A stretch of DNA of 17,282 nt from an uncultured Lachnospiraceae bacterium (GTDB lineage: Bacteria > Bacillota > Clostridia > Lachnospirales > Lachnospiraceae). Positions 1-7,360 of this stretch are shown in pieces (the stretch's first letter is position 1; each line of letters begins with the position of its first letter). The notes under the pieces are model-generated. The model was not told the origin of the DNA, ran no database searches, and worked only from the letters and a program-made list of their open reading frames with translations. A program made the position numbers and the translations under genes. The DNA lies in assembly GCA_910585635.1 (NCBI GenBank), contig CAJUFE010000021.1, forward strand, positions 52,567 to 69,848. The letters are read 5' to 3'.

Positions 1-317
1 CCGGCTCCTTCTGCCCGGCTGCCTGCGTCGGACTTTAGCGGCCCAGCGTCTTCTCTCTGGCTAGCGCCGGCCACCGTCCGCGCTGCGGCTGCGGCCCTCT
101 GCAATGTATCGTCTGCCAATGTCTTCCCTTTTGCTGATGCTCCGTCGTCTTCTAAGTCCGCCACCGCCTGAGGCATCAGGGGAGGCTGCTCATGTACGGT
201 CAGTCCATCCCTGCCGCTGCCGCTGATCCCGATGGCCGAACATGCCGTCACCAGGACCATCAGACGCCCGGCAGGCCGATAGACGTTCTGAAGTAAGGAG
301 TCCAATGTAAAAAACAT
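1..317 (-). CDS. Partial putative lipoprotein, N-terminus only
   Basis: An open frame reads leftward from an ATG at 317-315 to the window edge without a stop, giving about 105 residues. An AGAGGTGG ribosome binding site lies four to five bases before the ATG, and a near-consensus promoter lies about 130 bp upstream (447-476). The N-terminus has a short basic/hydrophobic stretch ending in LMVLVTAC, which fits a lipobox with the cysteine at about residue 26. The rest is a polar, Ala/Asp/Gly/Ser-rich low-complexity stretch typical of a spacer after a lipoprotein anchor. I do not recognise the family because the folded domain lies outside the window. It could instead be a membrane-anchored protein with an uncleaved N-terminal segment. 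The start and promoter make a real gene likely; the product class is inference. Confidence 0.6.
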   Translation of the reverse strand, partial: MFFTLDSLLQNVYRPAGRLMVLVTACSAIGISGSGRDGLTVHEQPPLMPQAVADLEDDGASAKGKTLADDTLQRAAAAARTVAGASQREDAGPLKSDAGSRAEGA

Positions 318-446
318 ACATCCACCTCTTTTCTCCGTTTTCTCAGGAGACCTTTGCCGCAGGAGGCCGGCGGCAGCCGCTCAGATGGCCTGGACTATCA
401 GCCGGCCACCCCTCTCCTCCTGCATCGTTTCGGGTCAACAGGGCTC

Positions 447-476
447 ATTATAGGCGGATAGACACAAGATCGTCAA
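447..476 (-). promoter_or_regulatory. Sigma-A promoter of the left-edge gene
   Basis: Read on the minus strand, TTGACG (476-471) and a perfect TATAAT (452-447) are separated by 18 bp. Transcription would start near 440, leaving an untranslated leader of about 120 nt before the ATG at 317. There is no other minus-strand gene for it to serve. Confidence 0.6.
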
Positions 477-540
477 TGGACGGGCAGGATCTTCAGCGCT
501 TTTCCACCTTGGGAATGGCTGGCTTTTCTTATTCCTGTGA

Positions 541-640
541 TCCTATCCAAAGATCCGCGCAGCGATCTGTACAGATGTGCCAGGGATCTTGTGTACATAT
601 TTTACAATTGTATTACGTTTTTGTTACTTTTGTCTCGTGG
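541..640. other. AT-rich intergenic stretch with small palindromes
   Basis: This part of the gap between the left-edge promoter and the leuD terminator is AT-rich and non-coding. It contains the perfect 12-bp palindrome ATCTGTACAGAT (565-576) and the 10-bp palindrome TACAATTGTA (603-612). Either could be a regulator site for the left-edge gene, but nothing further can be supported. Overlapping plus-strand frames here have no ribosome binding site or recognisable protein. Confidence 0.25.
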
Positions 641-679
641 CGATCCTTGCCAGATTCTGCTGTCGAAACCTTATGTAAA

Positions 680-723
680 CAAAAAAAGAGCCTCCGGGGC
701 CGCAGATCCGCTCCCACGAAGGC
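680..723 (-). terminator. Intrinsic terminator after leuCD
   Basis: On the minus strand a GC-rich hairpin (arms beginning GCCTTCG and ending CGGAGGC, 723-690, with inner GGG/CCC and GC/GC pairs) is followed by TCTTTTTTTG. It lies about 60 bp past the leuD stop and closes the leuC-leuD transcript. Confidence 0.75.
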
Positions 724-785
724 ATCTCCTTATAGATGATCTTGACGCTCACGCTATCCGCCCACAGGGCAAAGGGTCCGGCCGG

Positions 786-1271
786 TCACCTCCCATTGAT
801 GTAATTGACTAATCCGCCCGCCGTAATGATCTTCTGCATGAAGGGCGGGAAGGCCTGGCCCGTAAAGGACTGACCCGTGGTCTTGTCCGTGATCACGCCG
901 CTGTCAAAATCCACTTCCACCGTATCACCGGCCTGGATCGCCTTAGCCGCTTCCGGGCATTCGATGATCGGAAGACCGATATTGATCGCATTTCTATAGA
1001 AGATACGGGCAAAGGTCTCCGCGATCACGCAGCTGACCCCTGCACATTTGATCGCCAGGGGCGCGTGCTCCCTGGACGAACCGCAGCCAAAATTTTTGTT
1101 GGCTACGATGATATCCCCTTTACTTACCTTCTGGATGAACTCCTTATCGATATCCTCCATGCAATGGGCCGCCAGCTCCTCACCCTTGGTGGCGTTCAGA
1201 TACCTTGCCGGGATGATCACATCGGTATCTACATTATCTCCATATTTAAATACATGTCCCTCTGCTCTCAT
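786..1271 (-). CDS. leuD: 3-isopropylmalate dehydratase small subunit
   Basis: The 161-residue product is the small (swivel) subunit of isopropylmalate isomerase, which with LeuC converts 2-isopropylmalate to 3-isopropylmalate in cytoplasmic leucine synthesis. The family signature NFGCGSSREHAP is present at about residues 60-71, preceded by the YLNATKGEEL segment that shapes substrate recognition. The length matches the short clostridial/archaeal-type LeuD (about 160-170) rather than the roughly 200-residue proteobacterial form. The ATG at 1271 is preceded by AAGGAGGAG at good spacing. It follows leuC after 108 bp that contain a hairpin, and is followed by a strong terminator, so it is the last gene of a leuC-leuD operon. 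Specificity for homoaconitate or another 2-alkylmalate cannot be excluded from sequence alone, but the ilv neighbours favour leucine synthesis. Confidence 0.95.
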   Translation of the reverse strand: MRAEGHVFKYGDNVDTDVIIPARYLNATKGEELAAHCMEDIDKEFIQKVSKGDIIVANKNFGCGSSREHAPLAIKCAGVSCVIAETFARIFYRNAINIGLPIIECPEAAKAIQAGDTVEVDFDSGVITDKTTGQSFTGQAFPPFMQKIITAGGLVNYINGR

Positions 1272-1352
1272 GATGCTCCTCCTTTTCTTCCTGCTGCCTT
1301 AAAGCGCTCTGCCTGCGGTCACGGCATCCAGCCGATCCCTGCCCGGCCTGCG

Positions 1353-1375
1353 GGGCGGACAGAGACGCTCCGCCC
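1353..1375 (-). repeat. Intercistronic hairpin between leuC and leuD
   Basis: A perfect 7-bp inverted repeat (GGGCGGA / TCCGCCC) with a 9-nt loop begins five bases after the leuC stop. It has no U-tract, so it is more likely an mRNA stability or processing element than a terminator. Confidence 0.45.
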
Positions 1376-1379
1376 ATTT

Positions 1380-2639
1380 TTATAAGGTACATGGACAGGA
1401 GATCTTGCCTGTCACCGCGCTGGCAGCCGCCACAGCCGGGCTGGCTAAGTACACCTCTGAGCCCACATGGCCCATGCGGCCTACAAAGTTCCGGTTGGTG
1501 GTGGATACACAGCGCTCTCCATCTGCCAAGATCCCCATATAGCCGCCTAAGCAGGGGCCGCAGGTAGGGGTGCTGACCACGGCGCCGGCCTTTATGAAGA
1601 TCTCCAGCAGGCCCTCCTGCATAGCCTGCAGATAGATCGCCTGGGTGGCCGGGATCACGATGCAGCGCACATGCCGGGCCACCTTCCGGCCCTTTAAGAC
1701 CTTAGCCGCCATGCGCATATCCTCCATGCGCCCATTGGTACAGGAACCGATCACCACCTGATCGATCTTGATATCCCCTACCTCATCGATGGTCCTGGTG
1801 TTCTCCGGCAGATGGGGGAAGGAGACCGTAGGCTTTAACAGCGACAGATCGATGGTGTAGGTCTCCTCATACTCCGCGTCCGGGTCCGCGGTGTAGACCG
1901 TGAAATTCCGCTTTGAATGCTCCTCCATATAGCGGATCGCCAGGTCGTCCACCGGGAAGATCCCGTTCTTCCCGCCGGCCTCGATCGCCATATTGCAGAT
2001 CGTAAAGCGGTCATCCATGGAAAGGTGGGCGATCCCCTCGCCGGTAAATTCCATCGACTTATAGAGGGCCCCGTCCACACCGATCATGCCGATGATGTGT
2101 AAGATCACATCCTTGCCGCTGACCCATTCCTTCGGCTTTCCCACCAGTTCAAAGCGGATCGCCGAGGGCACCTTGAACCAGGCCTTGCCGGTCACCATGC
2201 CCGCCGCCATATCGGTGCTGCCCACGCCGGTGGAGAAGGCCCCCAATGCCCCGTAGGTACAGGTGTGGGAATCGGCCCCGATCACCGCGTCCCCGGCCAC
2301 CACCAGGCCTTTCTCCGGCAGGAGCGCATGCTCGATGCCCATCTGTCCCACATCAAAATAGTTGGTGATCTCATGCTTACAGGCAAAATCCCGGCAGCAC
2401 TTGCAGTTCTCCGCGGACTTGATGTCCTTATTGGGGATAAAATGATCCATGACCAGCGCGATCTTATCCTTGTCGAACACACGCTGCTCATCCATCTTCT
2501 TCATCTCGTTGATCGCCACCGGGGACGTGATATCATTGCCCAGCACCAGATCTAAGTCCGCCTCGATCAGCTGGCCGGCCTTCACCTCCGAAAGGCCCGC
2601 GTGGGCTGCCAGGATCTTCTGCGTCATCGTCATTCCCAT
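1380..2639 (-). CDS. leuC: 3-isopropylmalate dehydratase large subunit
   Basis: The 419-residue product is the catalytic aconitase-family subunit, which pairs with LeuD to isomerise isopropylmalate using a [4Fe-4S] cluster. The three cluster cysteines are visible: C300 in VIGSCTNGR, and C360 and C363 in TPTCGPCLGG. The substrate-site motif GADSHTCTYGALG lies at 121-133. Length matches the bacterial/archaeal-type LeuC (about 418-420) that teams with short LeuD. The first ATG is chosen because AGGAGGGA lies nine bases before it; a second ATG two codons later is too far from that site. Its promoter region is shared with a divergent LysR-type gene and holds an element also found before ilvN. A homoaconitase-like relative cannot be ruled out, but the context supports LeuC. 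Confidence 0.95.
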   Translation of the reverse strand: MGMTMTQKILAAHAGLSEVKAGQLIEADLDLVLGNDITSPVAINEMKKMDEQRVFDKDKIALVMDHFIPNKDIKSAENCKCCRDFACKHEITNYFDVGQMGIEHALLPEKGLVVAGDAVIGADSHTCTYGALGAFSTGVGSTDMAAGMVTGKAWFKVPSAIRFELVGKPKEWVSGKDVILHIIGMIGVDGALYKSMEFTGEGIAHLSMDDRFTICNMAIEAGGKNGIFPVDDLAIRYMEEHSKRNFTVYTADPDAEYEETYTIDLSLLKPTVSFPHLPENTRTIDEVGDIKIDQVVIGSCTNGRMEDMRMAAKVLKGRKVARHVRCIVIPATQAIYLQAMQEGLLEIFIKAGAVVSTPTCGPCLGGYMGILADGERCVSTTNRNFVGRMGHVGSEVYLASPAVAAASAVTGKISCPCTL

Positions 2640-2672
2640 AGCTTGTTCCCTCCTCTTGATACGTCACTGCCC

Positions 2673-2685
2673 ACGGTTATACCGT
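2673..2685. repeat. Small inverted repeat in the leuC leader
   Basis: ACGGT-TAT-ACCGT is a perfect 5-bp inverted repeat about 35 bp upstream of the leuC start, within the predicted 5' leader. Its core GGTTAT recurs at 2755-2760 and in the conserved element at 2799-2804, so it may be an accessory regulator half-site. It is too short for certainty. Confidence 0.3.
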
Positions 2686-2733
2686 TCACAGCAACTGGAT
2701 ATCCTCTTTGTCATCCTGTTGTTTTATCGGCAC

Positions 2734-2763
2734 TTTACATTCTAGCATAAGTATGGTTATAAT
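2734..2763 (+). promoter_or_regulatory. Predicted promoter of the LysR-type gene
   Basis: TTTACA (2734-2739) and a perfect TATAAT (2758-2763) are separated by 18 bp on the plus strand, placing the start near 2770 with a leader of about 100 nt. It overlaps the predicted leuC promoter on the opposite strand almost completely, and the conserved element at 2774-2810 lies just downstream, where a bound protein would block it. That is the usual negative autoregulation layout of LysR-type genes. Confidence 0.5.
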
Positions 2764-2767
2764 AAAA
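2739..2767 (-). promoter_or_regulatory. Predicted leuC promoter, weak -35
   Basis: On the minus strand TAGAAT (2744-2739) is preceded by TGC, an extended -10. The hexamer 17 bp upstream (TTTTAT, 2767-2762) is a poor -35, as expected for an activator-dependent promoter. Its distance to the conserved upstream element equals that of the ilvN promoter. Confidence 0.5.
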
Positions 2768-2773
2768 ATACAT

Positions 2774-2810
2774 AATACGAATAGGGTGCATGAAATGTGG
2801 TTATGGATCG
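2774..2810. promoter_or_regulatory. Candidate LysR-type operator, leu copy
   Basis: This 37-nt stretch aligns without gaps to 5856-5892 upstream of ilvN. Identical blocks are AAT, CGAATAG, ATGA and TGTGGTTATGGA, about 27 of 37 positions. It starts 30 bp upstream of the leuC -10 box, spanning about -42 to -78 of the predicted start, which is where LysR-type activators bind. The regulator gene next to it is the natural candidate to bind. Confidence 0.6.
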
Positions 2811-2872
2811 ATCGTGATCATCAGAATGTCCGCTGGTACTAGATCGTTACGGCATACAGAAAGGAGACACGC

Positions 2873-3754
2873 ATGGAACAGAACCTGTCGCAATACAGGA
2901 TCTTTTATGAGGTGGCGAAAACGGGAAATATCTCGAAGGCGGCTAAGGAGCTGTACATCAGCCAGCCGGCGATCAGCAAGGCGATCAGCAAGCTGGAGGA
3001 CAGCTTGAAGGTAAGCCTTTTTACCAGGAGCTCCCGGGGCGTCCATCTGACGCCGGAGGGGGAGCTGCTCTTTGGCTATGTGCAAACGGCGTTCCAGGCC
3101 CTGGATCTGGGGGAGCAGGAGTTAAAAAGGATCCAGGAGTTCAATATCGGCCACCTGAAGATCGGGGTCAGCAATACCCTGTGCAAGTATATCCTCCTGC
3201 CCTACTTAAAAAATTTCATCGAGCAGTACCCCCACATCAAGATCACGATCGAAGGCCAGGCCACGGCAAAGACCATCTCCATGCTGGAGCAGCACATGCT
3301 GGACGTGGGGCTGGTGGCGGAGCCTTCCGTCCGGTCCGGCTTATCCTTCATCCCGGTGATGGATATCCAGGATACCTTCGTCTGTACCCGGCATTATCTG
3401 GAGAACCTGTACCTGCGGGAGGGATCCGGGGCCGACCTTTTTACCTGCGGCAATATCATGCTCTTAGATCAGAACAACATGACCCGCCACCATGTGGACG
3501 AGCATATGAAGGAGCACTCCATCGAGCCCAAGCAGATCTTGGAGGTGACCACCATGGACCTGCTGATCGAATTTGCCAAGATCGGCTTAGGGATCGCCTG
3601 CGTGATCCGGGAGCTGGTGCAGAAGGAGCTGGAGAGCGGCCGCCTGCTGGAGATCCCCCTAAAGCCCCCTATCCCCAAGCGCACCATCGGCTTCGCCTTC
3701 CTGTCCGGGAACCAGGCTAATGCTTTGAAGACCTTTTTGGAGTTTTTGTACTAA
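2873..3754 (+). CDS. LysR-type transcriptional regulator of leu/ilv genes
   Basis: The 293-residue product is a full-length LysR-type regulator. The N-terminal winged helix-turn-helix is clear at about residues 5-62 (KELYISQPAISKAISKLED followed by LFTRSSRGVHLTPEG). Residues about 90-290 form the periplasmic-binding-like co-inducer domain. An AAGGAG site six bases before the ATG sets the start. It is divergent from leuC and convergent with ilvC, so it sits inside the branched-chain block it probably controls. A sequence element shared by the leuC and ilvN promoters supports it as activator of both, with 2-isopropylmalate or acetolactate-type intermediates as plausible but unproven co-inducers. 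Its own promoter overlaps that of leuC. The family assignment is firm; the target assignment is inference from context. Confidence 0.92.
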   Translation: MEQNLSQYRIFYEVAKTGNISKAAKELYISQPAISKAISKLEDSLKVSLFTRSSRGVHLTPEGELLFGYVQTAFQALDLGEQELKRIQEFNIGHLKIGVSNTLCKYILLPYLKNFIEQYPHIKITIEGQATAKTISMLEQHMLDVGLVAEPSVRSGLSFIPVMDIQDTFVCTRHYLENLYLREGSGADLFTCGNIMLLDQNNMTRHHVDEHMKEHSIEPKQILEVTTMDLLIEFAKIGLGIACVIRELVQKELESGRLLEIPLKPPIPKRTIGFAFLSGNQANALKTFLEFLY

Positions 3755-3774
3755 GACAAGGTCTTATGCTCAGA

Positions 3775-3797
3775 TCAGGCTCCCTGACTTTTCTGTT
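3775..3797 (+). terminator. Possible terminator after the LysR-type gene
   Basis: TCAGG-CTC-CCTGA forms a short 5-bp stem 21 bp past the stop, followed by a T-rich tract (CTTTTCTGTTTTGG). The stem is short, so strength is doubtful. Confidence 0.35.
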
Positions 3798-3872
3798 TTG
3801 GTCCATCCCTGCCGATCCAGCTGCCCGGTCAACGTGACCGTTCAGATGCCTGAGCGGTTTCCTGTCAACACG

Positions 3873-3916
3873 AAAAGACCCATCCGCCAGCTCTCACTGT
3901 CGATGATGAGTCTTTT
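3873..3916. terminator. Bidirectional terminator between convergent genes
   Basis: On the minus strand AAAAGACTCATC pairs with GATGGGTCTTTT (12 bp including one G-U) around a loop of about 20 nt. On the plus strand the same arms pair with one mismatch and run into GTCTTTTTGTG. The A and T flanks on both sides fit a terminator working for ilvC (minus) and the LysR-type gene (plus). The large loop lowers confidence. Confidence 0.5.
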
Positions 3917-3927
3917 TGTGTTCCCAT

Positions 3928-3960
3928 CGGGATCGTCCGCCCGATCCCGGCTCTTATTTT
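3928..3960 (+). terminator. Hairpin with T-rich tail between lysR and ilvC
   Basis: CGGGATCG and CGATCCCG form a perfect 8-bp stem with a 6-nt loop (3928-3949), followed on the plus strand by GCTCTTATTTTATG. It may be a backup plus-strand terminator. On the minus strand it lies just after the ilvC stop, where it could protect the mRNA 3' end. Confidence 0.4.
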
Positions 3961-3976
3961 ATGATATATCAGCCTG

Positions 3977-4987
<1,011 letters not shown>

Positions 4988-5281
4988 CTCTTTTTCCTCC
5001 ATTTTCGCTGCCCGCTCATCTGTGGGCGCTTTTCTAAAATTTTTCTTAGATCGATGCTGTATGTGTACGTCTTGACGTACGCCCGCATCGGAACACAGTT
5101 GCGACAGCAACCATCTTCCTTATGCTGCTTATGTTAAAGGCTGTCCACCGACGACTCTCTGTCCGCCTCTGGCGGTACCTCTAGCTCAACCTTAGATCCT
5201 TTATGACCGGCCCATCTCAGCCAGTCCATCTTAGCGCACTGACCGGCTCAGCCAAGCCTTAGGACGCTCTCCCCGTCTGTC
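4988..5281 (-). other. Structured 294-bp spacer between ilvN and ilvC
   Basis: No convincing gene lies here. It holds a nested inverted repeat at 5052-5090: outer arms CGATGC / GCATCG and inner arms GTACGTC / GACGTAC. It also holds a small CCGCC-AGA-GGCGG hairpin near 5170, and an imperfect duplication on the minus strand (GGCTGAG followed by CCGGTCA, twice, within 5200-5260). A weak promoter-like pair (TGGACA, 17 bp, CATAAG on the minus strand near 5125-5155) is possible. No T-box or leucine-rich leader peptide with a ribosome binding site is evident. The spacer may set separate expression of ilvC. Confidence 0.4.
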
Positions 5282-5788
5282 CTACGGCAGATAGCGGATA
5301 TCGTGAGCCCCTCTCTCCAGACCCGTAAGGCCTGTCCTGGCCAGCTCTAAGATCTCGTAATCCTCCAGAAGATCGATCAGCGCGTCCAGCTTCGACTGAT
5401 CCCCGGTCAGCATGACCGTCAGGGAATCCTTCCCCACATCCACGATCGTAGCCCGGAAGATATCCGCGATCGCATTGACCGCCTGACGCTCATTGGAGCC
5501 TGCCCGCACCTTCACCATGATCAGCTCACGGTATACGGACCGGCCAGCGGGGAGTTCCTTGATATCCCGCACATCCTCCAGCTTCCTAAGCTGGTTCTCG
5601 ATCTGCACCAGGACCTCATGATCTCCCAGAGACACCACGGTCATCCGGGAATAGCGGGGGTCCGCCGTAACGCCTACCGTCAGGCTCTCGATGTTATAGC
5701 CCCGGCGGCTGAACAGTCCTGCAACACGTGCCAGCACACCGGCAGTGTTATCCACTAATAACGATAAAACGATCCGATTATCATTCAT
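5282..5788 (-). CDS. ilvN: Acetolactate synthase small (regulatory) subunit
   Basis: The 168-residue product is the regulatory subunit of acetohydroxyacid synthase, which binds valine and activates the catalytic subunit in the first common step of Val/Ile/Leu synthesis. Residues about 5-78 form the N-terminal ACT domain (LLVDNTAGVLARVAGLFSRRGYNIESLTVG), followed by the C-terminal domain beginning near YRELIMVKV. Length matches the usual 155-175. A possible AAGGAG site lies 11 bases before the ATG, and a near-perfect promoter lies close upstream. No catalytic ilvB gene is adjacent, so the partner must be encoded elsewhere. It is the first gene of an ilvN-ilvC pair. The naming as ilvN or ilvH is arbitrary here. 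Confidence 0.94.
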   Translation of the reverse strand: MNDNRIVLSLLVDNTAGVLARVAGLFSRRGYNIESLTVGVTADPRYSRMTVVSLGDHEVLVQIENQLRKLEDVRDIKELPAGRSVYRELIMVKVRAGSNERQAVNAIADIFRATIVDVGKDSLTVMLTGDQSKLDALIDLLEDYEILELARTGLTGLERGAHDIRYLP

Positions 5789-5820
5789 CTCTGCATCTTC
5801 TCCTTCATCACGTTCCCTCT

Positions 5821-5849
5821 ATCATAGCGATCAAAAGGGTATTTGTCAA
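5821..5849 (-). promoter_or_regulatory. ilvN promoter
   Basis: On the minus strand a perfect -35 TTGACA (5849-5844) is followed after 17 bp by TATGAT (5826-5821). The predicted start near 5814 leaves a leader of about 25 nt. A candidate activator site sits six bases further upstream. Confidence 0.7.
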
Positions 5850-5855
5850 ATGGGT

Positions 5856-5892
5856 AATTCGAATAGTTGTGATGATCTGTGGTTATGGAAGG
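5856..5892. promoter_or_regulatory. Candidate LysR-type operator, ilv copy
   Basis: This element matches 2774-2810 at about 27 of 37 positions, including the 12-base core TGTGGTTATGGA (5878-5889) and CGAATAG (5860-5866). It begins 30 bp upstream of the ilvN -10 box, exactly as in the leuC copy. The nearest regulator gene is the LysR-type one at 2873-3754. Confidence 0.6.
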
Positions 5893-6063
5893 CGCTTCTT
5901 TTTCCTTTATATGAAAATTTTTGTATTATCTTGGGATTTTTTTCTTATTTTCGATCATTTTTTCCGATATATCCCATACAGTCTATTAATAGCCCCATCG
6001 CAGCCTGGCATGGCTTGGTATCGTCCACCCTGGGCAGCATCTCCTGGTCCGCTTATATACCAC
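5893..6063. other. AT-rich gap with phased A-tracts
   Basis: This lies between the ATPase stop and the ilvN regulatory region. T-tracts on the plus strand centre at about 5901, 5920, 5940, 5950 and 5960, spacings near one or two helical turns, which predicts bent DNA just upstream of the ilvN operator. The remainder (about 5970-6063) shows no gene, and I see no clear terminator for the ATPase gene. Confidence 0.4.
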
Positions 6064-7248
6064 TCACTCTTCCAGCAGAAAATCGATGATGTTCACCTGG
6101 TCGATCCCATCCTCGCCTATGGGGAACTCATCCATCGTCAGGACATATTTAGGATAGTTATCGGCTATCTTCTTAAGAGGCCGGAACTCCCGCTCATATG
6201 TGGACGGATCAAGGACCGTTGCGGCTACCTGATAGTAGATCTTCTTCCTTCCCTCCTGCGCGATAAAGTCCACTTCCTGGTCCCCAAATTTCCCGATGCT
6301 GACCGTATACCCTCTCCGGATCAATTCCAGATAGACGATATTTTCTATGACATGGCCTACATCCATGGAACGTTCTCCGAGGATCAGGCTGCGCAGACCC
6401 ATGTCCACCAGATAATATTTCTCCAGCGACCGCAGATACTGTTTCCCTTTGATATCATACCTTCCGATCTCATAGAGGATGAACGCGTCCTTTAAAGCCT
6501 GCACATACCCGTCTATGGTGGCCACTGTGGTCTTTCTCCCATTACTTGTCAGCGTATCTGCGATCTTTTTTACGGAAACAGTATTCCCGATATCATCCGC
6601 CAAAAATCGCAGGATTGCTTCCAAAAGAGGGACATCGGCGATCTTCTTTCGCTCTACCACATCTTTCAGGAGGACCGTGTTAAAGATCCCTTTTAGATAT
6701 TCCGACCGCACCATATCATCCTGGATCGCTGCCGCATAGGGAAAACCACCTTTTCGATAATAGTCTTGAAAAGCAGAACGCTTTTCTCCCCCCACCATCT
6801 CCAGGTATTCCCGAAATGACAGTGGGAGCATACGGATCTCGATATATCTTCCAGACAATAATGTTGCCAGTTCGCCGGAAAGCATATACGCATTAGAGCC
6901 GGTCAGATAAATATCGACATGATCCTGCAGATACAGGCTATCTACAGCCTTTTGGAAGCCCGGCACTGCCTGTATCTCATCCAGAAAGATATAATTCATC
7001 TTTCCCGGTATCAGCCTTTCCATGATATACCCATAAAGCCTGTGGTATTCCTTCAGATCCTCAAACCGGATATCTTCGAAATTGACCGATATACAGCACC
7101 GTTCCTCGATCCCGGCTTCCACTAGACTGTCCCGGAACATCTGGAGCAAGGTCGATTTTCCACATCGCCGGACTCCGGTGATCACCTTGATCACTTGATG
7201 ATCTTTCATCCGGGTCAGCATGTCCATATACTTTTTCCTGTTGACCAT
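6064..7248 (-). CDS. AAA+ ATPase with DUF4143 C-terminal domain
   Basis: The 394-residue product is of the common AAA-14/DUF4143 ATPase family, whose cellular role is not established. Walker A (GVRRCGKST) is at 25-33, Walker B (YIFLDE) at 86-91, and a sensor-1 like LTGSNA at 115-120 is followed by LSGRYIEI. The C-terminal half contains the DUF4143 region with a nuclease-like E-x-D-F (E325, D327) and a following YYQVA strand, resembling a PD-(D/E)xK fold of unknown activity. Length matches the family (about 380-430). An AAGGAGG site seven bases before the ATG sets the start. It is a single-gene unit between metabolic genes and is preceded by two AT-rich direct repeats. Such genes are often horizontally acquired, but nothing here proves that. 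Confidence 0.88.
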   Translation of the reverse strand: MVNRKKYMDMLTRMKDHQVIKVITGVRRCGKSTLLQMFRDSLVEAGIEERCCISVNFEDIRFEDLKEYHRLYGYIMERLIPGKMNYIFLDEIQAVPGFQKAVDSLYLQDHVDIYLTGSNAYMLSGELATLLSGRYIEIRMLPLSFREYLEMVGGEKRSAFQDYYRKGGFPYAAAIQDDMVRSEYLKGIFNTVLLKDVVERKKIADVPLLEAILRFLADDIGNTVSVKKIADTLTSNGRKTTVATIDGYVQALKDAFILYEIGRYDIKGKQYLRSLEKYYLVDMGLRSLILGERSMDVGHVIENIVYLELIRRGYTVSIGKFGDQEVDFIAQEGRKKIYYQVAATVLDPSTYEREFRPLKKIADNYPKYVLTMDEFPIGEDGIDQVNIIDFLLEE

Positions 7249-7260
7249 CGCCGTCCTCCT

Positions 7261-7323
7261 TTTTTAAATATACTATCAAAAAGTATAGAAAATATCAAGT
7301 TTTTAAAGTATACTATAAAAAGT
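7261..7323 (-). repeat. Two AT-rich direct repeats before the ATPase gene
   Basis: Two 24-nt copies (7261-7284 and 7300-7323) begin TTTTTAAA and share TATACTAT and AAAAAGT, differing by one inserted and one deleted base. Start-to-start distance is 39 bp. The first copy also contains the inverted arms TATACT / AGTATA. They lie where the promoter of the ATPase gene should be and could be operator sites. I could not fix a single best -35/-10 pair within them. Confidence 0.45.
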
Positions 7324-7360
7324 TTATCGTCTACGATCATAACAGCCCATAGACAACCGC

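Noticed and set aside
476..812. Two overlapping plus-strand frames between the left-edge gene and leuD
   Set aside because: No ribosome binding site, Cys/Ser/Arg-rich composition without a fold, and they cross the leuD terminator hairpin.
4988..5110. Forty-one-residue N-terminal extension of IlvC
   Set aside because: The family starts at the MAKIYYQ-type N-terminus, and a ribosome binding site is placed for 4987.
5160..5185. T-box leader before ilvC, suggested by GAGGTACCGCC on the minus strand
   Set aside because: The match to the conserved T-box sequence is partial, with no stem I specifier region or terminator/antiterminator pair seen.
5150..5245. Leader peptide of about 31 residues before ilvC
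   Set aside because: No ribosome binding site and no run of Leu, Val or Ile codons.
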